NCBI GenBank assembly: GCA_017394475.1
Contig: JAFPYQ010000317.1
Span: 1 to 6,784, forward strand
Length of the DNA: 6,784 nucleotides
From: Oscillospiraceae bacterium
Lineage (GTDB): Bacteria; Bacillota; Clostridia; Oscillospirales; Ruminococcaceae
Direction of reading: 5' to 3'
The notes beneath the pieces were generated by a model that was given only the letters and a program-made list of their open reading frames with translations, was not told the DNA's origin and did no database searches. Both the position numbers and the translations under genes were made by a program. Positions 4,908 to 6,784 of this stretch are shown piece by piece; within the stretch, counting starts at the first letter, position 1; each line of letters opens with the position of its first letter.

Positions 4908-6784
4908 ATGAATATACTTCGCTTATCGCTTTTCAAGTTGAAAAAGAATAAAAAGGAAGCTGTCGCCATCGTCTTTCTCACGATGATAACCACGCTTATG
5001 CTCAGTGTATTTGCGGCGAACATCTCAAAGGCGAACAAGGCTTATGATGACAGTTTCGCACAGTCAGGCTCAAAGGACACCTGTATCATGATATCAGATG
5101 AAAAGTATCGTGATGGTTTCAAGGAACTTCTTGAATCCGATTATGGCATTACGGATATCACAGAAACGGAATGTATAGGTGCCTTTCCTCTTGACTATAA
5201 GACAGACAGCGGTGAGGAGCGCTCCTATTCTTCCATTTTCGTTACCGAAAAGACCGAACGAAAGACAGAGGATTTTGTCAAGGTTGACAAACTCACCGAC
5301 AAAGAGATAGAAACGCTGGAACATCCCATATGGCTGCCTATGTTTTTCAGTACCAGCGAAGAGTATAAACCCGGTGACACGATGATCGCCTACAAGAGCG
5401 GAAGAGAATACTCTTTCACGATAGCGGGATTTTATAAGAGCGGTTTATATAACGATTCGGGCTATGGCTATAAAATGATTATCTCCGATAATGATTATGA
5501 GCTTTTCAAGGTGATAATCGGTAACGGTATAAGCGGGGTGTATAAAGCCCTCTGGTTCGACTCTGAAAACACAGAATATAACAAAGACGATCATATCAGG
5601 AGATGTGAGGAACTCAGCGGTGACAGTCTCACGAATTTTGATGAATATATATGTGACAGCGCAGAGCATGAAAAAGCAAATTCGCTGGATTTTATCAATA
5701 TGTTTATGTATTTCCTTGCGTTTTTTTCGAGTATAACCATGCTTTCGGCAGTGCTTATGATCATGCACCGTATCACCAACGACATTGAAGATCAGATGCA
5801 GCAGATAGGCGTTCTCGAAGCACTGGGCTACCTTTCCCGTGAAATATCTCTTTCCTATGTGTACGAGTATGTGATAACAGGCGGTATCGGTGCGTTTTTG
5901 GGTGCTATCGGCGCATTTCTTGTGAGTCCGTTGATGAATATCGGCATTCAGAAGATGATAGGTAGACCCGTGACTGTAAAAACAGAAGGCGGTATGATAC
6001 TTCTGTCGGGCATTGTCGTTGTATTGCTCATAACTATGTTTGCACTGATAAAAGCGGCAAAGGTCAAGAAATATCCCCCTGTTGTGGCATTCAGAAAGGG
6101 CATACGCACGCACCATTTCGGCAGGAACATTCTGCCGCTGGAAAAGACAAATGGGAACATCAATGTCACCCTTGCTATGAAGAGCTTTCTTGGCGATATC
6201 AAATCAGCTTTCGGAACGGCTGTCTGCATCATTGCAGCAGGTACGGCGATACTATTCTGTGTGGCGTGCGCAGACTTCTTCAAGGACGGCCTTGTAGGGC
6301 TTATGTCAATGGCAGGTGATGACGTCGTAACGGAGGTCGAGCTGCTCAACGGCATTGACCCTTATTCAGTCAAAAACGAGATAGACGAAATGCCGGAAGT
6401 TAATAAAACGCTGATAGACTATCAGAGAAGGTATCTTTCCGTTAAGGGTTCTGATAACTCAGGTCAAGCTGTAATATTCGACGATTTCAATGACGCTGAG
6501 AATATCAGGTTGACAAACGGCAGATTTCCGGAACATGACAACGAGGTCATGATAACGGTCCAGAGAAAACAGCTTGACGGCACGGACATCGGCGACAGCA
6601 TCGTTATCAAGGGCAACGGAACAGAAACTAAGTTCATCGTTACGGGCATGACAAGTTCTCTTATGAATAATGGAACAATGCTGTATATGACCTCTGAGGG
6701 CTACCGCCGTGCCTGTCCCGATGCACGTCCGAACGTCATTTCGGTGTATCTGAAAGACGGCGTGACACAGGAACAGTTTGAGGA
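4908..6784 (+). CDS. FtsX/MacB-type ABC transporter permease (3' truncated by window edge)
   Basis: The frame is open from ATG 4908 to the right edge without a stop: 625 codons plus two bases. The start has AAGGAG (4895-4900) at 7 nt, overlapping the ATPase stop codon, and is 11 nt from that gene. Visible order: a basic N-terminus (LFKLKKNKK); TM1 about 18-38; a large outside domain about 39-261; TM2 about 262-286; a cytoplasmic stretch with MQQIGVLEALGY (297-308), which matches the IGxLkAlG motif of FtsX-fold permeases; TM3 about 319-343; TM4 about 363-385; then a second half with TM5 about 435-457, containing three Cys, and a second outside domain from about 458 to the edge. The missing part should hold three more membrane segments, giving about 800 residues or more. 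Two halves, each with a large outside domain, differ from BceB, which has a single one. It pairs with the ATPase at 4135-4896. Family assignment is strong; substrate and transport direction are unknown. Confidence 0.93.
   Translation, partial: MNILRLSLFKLKKNKKEAVAIVFLTMITTLMLSVFAANISKANKAYDDSFAQSGSKDTCIMISDEKYRDGFKELLESDYGITDITETECIGAFPLDYKTDSGEERSYSSIFVTEKTERKTEDFVKVDKLTDKEIETLEHPIWLPMFFSTSEEYKPGDTMIAYKSGREYSFTIAGFYKSGLYNDSGYGYKMIISDNDYELFKVIIGNGISGVYKALWFDSENTEYNKDDHIRRCEELSGDSLTNFDEYICDSAEHEKANSLDFINMFMYFLAFFSSITMLSAVLMIMHRITNDIEDQMQQIGVLEALGYLSREISLSYVYEYVITGGIGAFLGAIGAFLVSPLMNIGIQKMIGRPVTVKTEGGMILLSGIVVVLLITMFALIKAAKVKKYPPVVAFRKGIRTHHFGRNILPLEKTNGNINVTLAMKSFLGDIKSAFGTAVCIIAAGTAILFCVACADFFKDGLVGLMSMAGDDVVTEVELLNGIDPYSVKNEIDEMPEVNKTLIDYQRRYLSVKGSDNSGQAVIFDDFNDAENIRLTNGRFPEHDNEVMITVQRKQLDGTDIGDSIVIKGNGTETKFIVTGMTSSLMNNGTMLYMTSEGYRRACPDARPNVISVYLKDGVTQEQFE

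Noticed and set aside
5445..6116. Long minus-strand open frame (223 codons) opposite the permease gene
   Set aside because: It is fully antisense to a well-supported membrane protein frame, has no recognisable domain, and its composition (many His, Cys and Tyr) is typical of a shadow frame.

Overview
The window looks like chromosomal DNA of a Gram-positive gut or rumen Firmicute, most likely a Ruminococcus-like Oscillospiraceae. This is inferred from roughly balanced GC content, heavy use of ATA (Ile) and AGG/AGA (Arg) codons, strong purine-rich ribosome binding sites, and the protein families present. I cannot name the species. All seven genes lie on the + strand. The first is cut by the left edge and the last by the right edge.

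Layout: (1) 1-497, C-terminal part of an AraC-family regulator. (2) 498-608, a short intergenic region with a plausible extended -10 promoter and small inverted repeats. (3) 609-1355, a cytoplasmic transglutaminase/cysteine-protease-like protein. (4) 1395-1901, a GNAT acetyltransferase of the phosphinothricin/MnaT type. (5) 1913-2680, an OmpR/PhoB-type response regulator. (6) 2677-4002, its membrane sensor histidine kinase. (7) 4003-4134, an AT-rich regulatory gap with four hexamers spaced exactly 11 bp apart upstream of a perfect TATAAT. (8) 4135-4896, a MacB/LolD-type ABC ATPase. (9) 4908 to the right edge, a large FtsX/MacB-type permease, open for 625 codons and not finished.

The genes from 609 to 4002 are tightly packed (39 nt, then an ATGA-sized junction, then a 4-nt overlap) and probably form one transcript. 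The ATPase and permease form a second unit with its own promoter. The simplest reading is a signal-responsive transport module: the kinase senses an envelope or peptide signal, the response regulator binds the 11-bp repeats at 4028-4066, and it turns on the transporter. Such modules usually serve peptide or antibiotic resistance, or export. The kinase has a real extracytoplasmic domain of about 100 residues, and the permease has a large outside domain in each half. Both features differ from the classical Bce-type module. The substrate cannot be told from sequence. The acetyltransferase and transglutaminase-like protein, joined to the two-component genes, may be auxiliary, but that is inference.

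I saw no rRNA, tRNA, CRISPR array, insertion sequence, attachment site or convincing rho-independent terminator. No gap exceeds 300 bases.
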